Of a stretch of DNA of 8,569 nucleotides, positions 6,997 through 8,569 are shown piece by piece; position 1 is the first letter of the stretch; each line of letters begins with the position of its first letter. Where the stretch lies: contig CAMTOT010000115.1 of the NCBI GenBank assembly GCA_947074165.1, positions 1 to 8,569 on the forward strand, given 5' to 3'. The notes under the pieces are model-generated. The model saw nothing but the letters and a program-made list of their open reading frames with translations, had not been told where the DNA came from and ran no database searches. The position numbers and the translations under genes are program-made. Source of the DNA: an uncultured Bacteroidales bacterium. GTDB taxonomy: Bacteria > Bacteroidota > Bacteroidia > Bacteroidales > JAUNSR01.

Positions 6997-7084
6997 AAAA
7001 AGCGTTCATTTATATTGTTTAGTTTTAAATTTATTCACAAAATTTATTTGATTAATTTACTAACTTGCATAAAATTGATTACTT

Positions 7085-7498
7085 ATGATTAGAACATTCA
7101 GATCGAGAGTAGATAAATTTTATCACGCATTTATATGGATTGTAGTGATAATATTGTTTTATTGTTTCTGGCATCATCATATCATTGCCGCTATTACGAC
7201 CCTGCTTGTATTGCTCTTTGGCATGGAAGCGCTGCTGAAAACAGAGTATATTATTTCCACGGAAGGATATCTTATTGTGAAGTGCGGATTCTTCCCTACA
7301 TATTCAATTAAGACTGATGATATTAAAGAGGTCAGATACGTTACATCATGCGCATTTGCTTACGCTCTTTCTTGCGACAGGATTCAGATTGTATCTAAAA
7401 ACAATGCAACCAGAACGATTTCTCCTGAAAACACAGATATTTTTATTAAAGAACTTAAACGTCAAAATCATCTGATCGTTGTTCTTGATAATAAATAA
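7085..7498 (+). CDS. small membrane-anchored bacterial PH-domain protein
   Basis: This 137-residue protein has two adjacent hydrophobic segments, about 14-29 and 32-48, followed by a soluble domain. That domain resembles the bacterial pleckstrin-homology (bPH) domains found in small YyaB-like proteins. Visible features are T-E-Y-I-I-S-T-E-G-Y-L-I-V-K-C-G (53-68), an I-K-T-D-D-I-K-E-V block (75-83), the S-C-A-F-A-Y-A-L-S-C-D-R-I strand region (88-100) and I-S-P-E (112-115) before a C-terminal helix (117-128). The function of this family is not known. The hairpin of membrane segments should leave both ends on the same side, with the domain probably cytoplasmic. The ATG at 7085 precedes the basic N-terminus directly. 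The gene is divergent from nadB and is followed after only 26 bp by the dihydrolipoyl dehydrogenase gene, so the two are probably co-transcribed. Confidence 0.82.
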   Translation: MIRTFRSRVDKFYHAFIWIVVIILFYCFWHHHIIAAITTLLVLLFGMEALLKTEYIISTEGYLIVKCGFFPTYSIKTDDIKEVRYVTSCAFAYALSCDRIQIVSKNNATRTISPENTDIFIKELKRQNHLIVVLDNK

Positions 7499-7524
7499 AT
7501 CAAGCTAATCTAATCTTTTTTACC

Positions 7525-8569
7525 ATGAGTTATAATCTTGCAATTATCGGTGGAGGACCTGCGGGATATGTCGCTGCCGAGAAAGCGGCTAAGGCAGGTC
7601 TGTCTGTAATTTTATTTGAAAAGAACTCTCTTGGCGGTGTTTGCCTTAATGAGGGTTGTATCCCAACTAAAGCTTTACTTCATTCAGCCAAGATTTATGA
7701 ACATTCGCTTGACTCTGCCAAATATGGAGTAAGCGCTTCGGACGTAAGTTTTGATATGTCGAAGATTATAGCGCGTAAAAATAAAATAATAAGAAAACTT
7801 AATGCAGGAATTCGTTATCGTCTTAAGGATGCCGGAGTGACGGTCGTAAACGCAGAGGCATATATTAGACATAAAACGGAAGTGTTTAATATTTTAGCGG
7901 ATAATGAAGAGTATAAAGCTTATAATATTATACTTGCCACCGGTTCTTCTGTTTTTATTCCCTCTTTGCCCGGTATTGAAGCTGCCGAAATATGGAGCTC
8001 GGCAGATGCTCTCAATTCAAAAGAGATCCCGGCTAAACTTATCATAATAGGTGCTGGTGTGATAGGAATGGAGTTTGCCTCTTTTTTTAATTCTATGGGG
8101 TCTAAAGTCATTGTTATTGAGATGATTGATGAGATACTCGGCGGGATGGATTCCGATATATCAACTGCGCTTAGGGAGGAGTATACAAAAAGAGGAATAG
8201 AATTCCGGTTGGCGACAAAGGTACTTGAGATTGAAAAGAACCGAGTGAGAACTTCAGATGGAGAATATGATTTTGATAAACTGCTCATTGCTACAGGAAG
8301 AAAGCCTAATCTAACCGGTTTTGGATTAGAAAACCTCAATCCTGATTTTGAAAATAAAAGAATAAAGATAAACGACAGAATGCAAACATCTGTGCCTGGA
8401 TTATATGCGTGCGGTGATGTGACAGGATTCTCTATGTTGGCTCATACAGCGGAAAGAGAGGGTGAGGTAGCGGTAAACAATATATTGGGTAACGACGACA
8501 GAATGCGTTATGATGCTGTACCGTCAGTCGTATATACCAATCCCGAAGTAGCGTCGGTGGGGTATAGCG
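7525..8569 (+). CDS. lpdA: dihydrolipoyl dehydrogenase (E3), 3' end outside the window
   Basis: This flavoprotein disulfide reductase reoxidises dihydrolipoamide with NAD+, as the E3 part of 2-oxoacid dehydrogenase or glycine cleavage complexes. The 348 complete codons start with M-S-Y-N-L-A-I-I and the FAD motif G-G-G-P-A-G (9-14). The redox pair is C40 and C45 in G-G-V-C-L-N-E-G-C-I-P-T-K. A-T-G-S-S follows near 136-140. The NAD motif G-A-G-V-I-G (176-181), with E199 ending the second strand, favours NAD over NADP. A-T-G-R-K-P and the second FAD block Y-A-C-G-D-V-T (294-300) are present. The frame is open to the edge, ending in Y-T-N-P-E-V-A-S-V-G, the start of the dimerisation domain. The catalytic H-P-T-x-S-E block and roughly the last 100 residues lie outside. 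The ATG at 7525 is chosen because the FAD motif begins eight residues later. No ribosome binding site is evident. Which E2 partner it serves cannot be told here. Confidence 0.95.
   Translation, partial: MSYNLAIIGGGPAGYVAAEKAAKAGLSVILFEKNSLGGVCLNEGCIPTKALLHSAKIYEHSLDSAKYGVSASDVSFDMSKIIARKNKIIRKLNAGIRYRLKDAGVTVVNAEAYIRHKTEVFNILADNEEYKAYNIILATGSSVFIPSLPGIEAAEIWSSADALNSKEIPAKLIIIGAGVIGMEFASFFNSMGSKVIVIEMIDEILGGMDSDISTALREEYTKRGIEFRLATKVLEIEKNRVRTSDGEYDFDKLLIATGRKPNLTGFGLENLNPDFENKRIKINDRMQTSVPGLYACGDVTGFSMLAHTAEREGEVAVNNILGNDDRMRYDAVPSVVYTNPEVASVGYS

Noticed and set aside
6951..7084. Possible -7 promoter elements for nadB and the PH-domain gene
   Set aside because: Several TTTG-containing stretches are present, but none matches TANNTTTG exactly on either strand, so no promoter was called.
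7920..8339. 139-codon open frame on the minus strand
   Set aside because: It lies wholly antisense to the well-supported dihydrolipoyl dehydrogenase gene. Its translation is rich in S, I and P, as expected for an antisense shadow, and shows no domain.
1..8569. Mobile elements, CRISPR arrays, tRNA/rRNA genes, defence or biosynthetic clusters
   Set aside because: Looked for on both strands. No transposase or integrase motifs, regularly spaced repeats, cloverleaf structures or toxin-antitoxin-like small gene pairs were seen. Gene density and style are uniform.

Overview
This window looks like an ordinary housekeeping stretch of an AT-rich Bacteroidota chromosome, most likely a member of Bacteroidales. 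Four things point there. It carries a DUF2851 protein, a WbqC-family protein and an unusually long signal peptidase I of the Bacteroidota type. The genes lack clear Shine-Dalgarno sequences. Two upstream regions contain exact matches to the Bacteroidota -7 promoter element TANNTTTG. The secreted protein has the 'AQ' signal-peptidase site common in the phylum. The species cannot be fixed from the sequence alone.

Layout, left to right. Positions 24-59 hold a minus-strand terminator. It closes a tight minus-strand operon, in transcription order dapB (2332-3048), lepB (805-2283) and a WbqC-family gene (82-795). A 107-bp divergent intergenic region (3049-3155) separates dapB from a plus-strand DUF2851 gene (3156-4436). 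Next is a secreted, cysteine-free protein of unknown function (4525-5301), possibly thioredoxin-like. A long bidirectional hairpin terminator (5324-5379) separates it from the convergent minus-strand nadB (5385-6950). A second divergent region (6951-7084), holding a perfect 12-bp palindrome, leads to a small membrane-anchored bacterial PH-domain protein (7085-7498). After 26 bp comes dihydrolipoyl dehydrogenase (7525 to the window end), which runs off the right edge.

How the genes work together. DapB supplies the lysine/diaminopimelate branch needed for peptidoglycan. LepB removes signal peptides from exported proteins. The WbqC family is linked by name and context to surface polysaccharide or aminotransferase-type chemistry, but its role is not settled. 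NadB makes iminoaspartate for NAD biosynthesis, and dihydrolipoyl dehydrogenase reoxidises lipoamide with NAD in 2-oxoacid dehydrogenase or glycine cleavage complexes. No mobile element, CRISPR array, tRNA, rRNA, defence island or biosynthetic cluster is visible. I found no convincing new multi-gene system. The points most worth a second look are the DUF2851 protein (nuclease-like spacing plus a C-terminal cysteine cluster), the cysteine-free secreted protein and the palindrome between nadB and the PH-domain gene.
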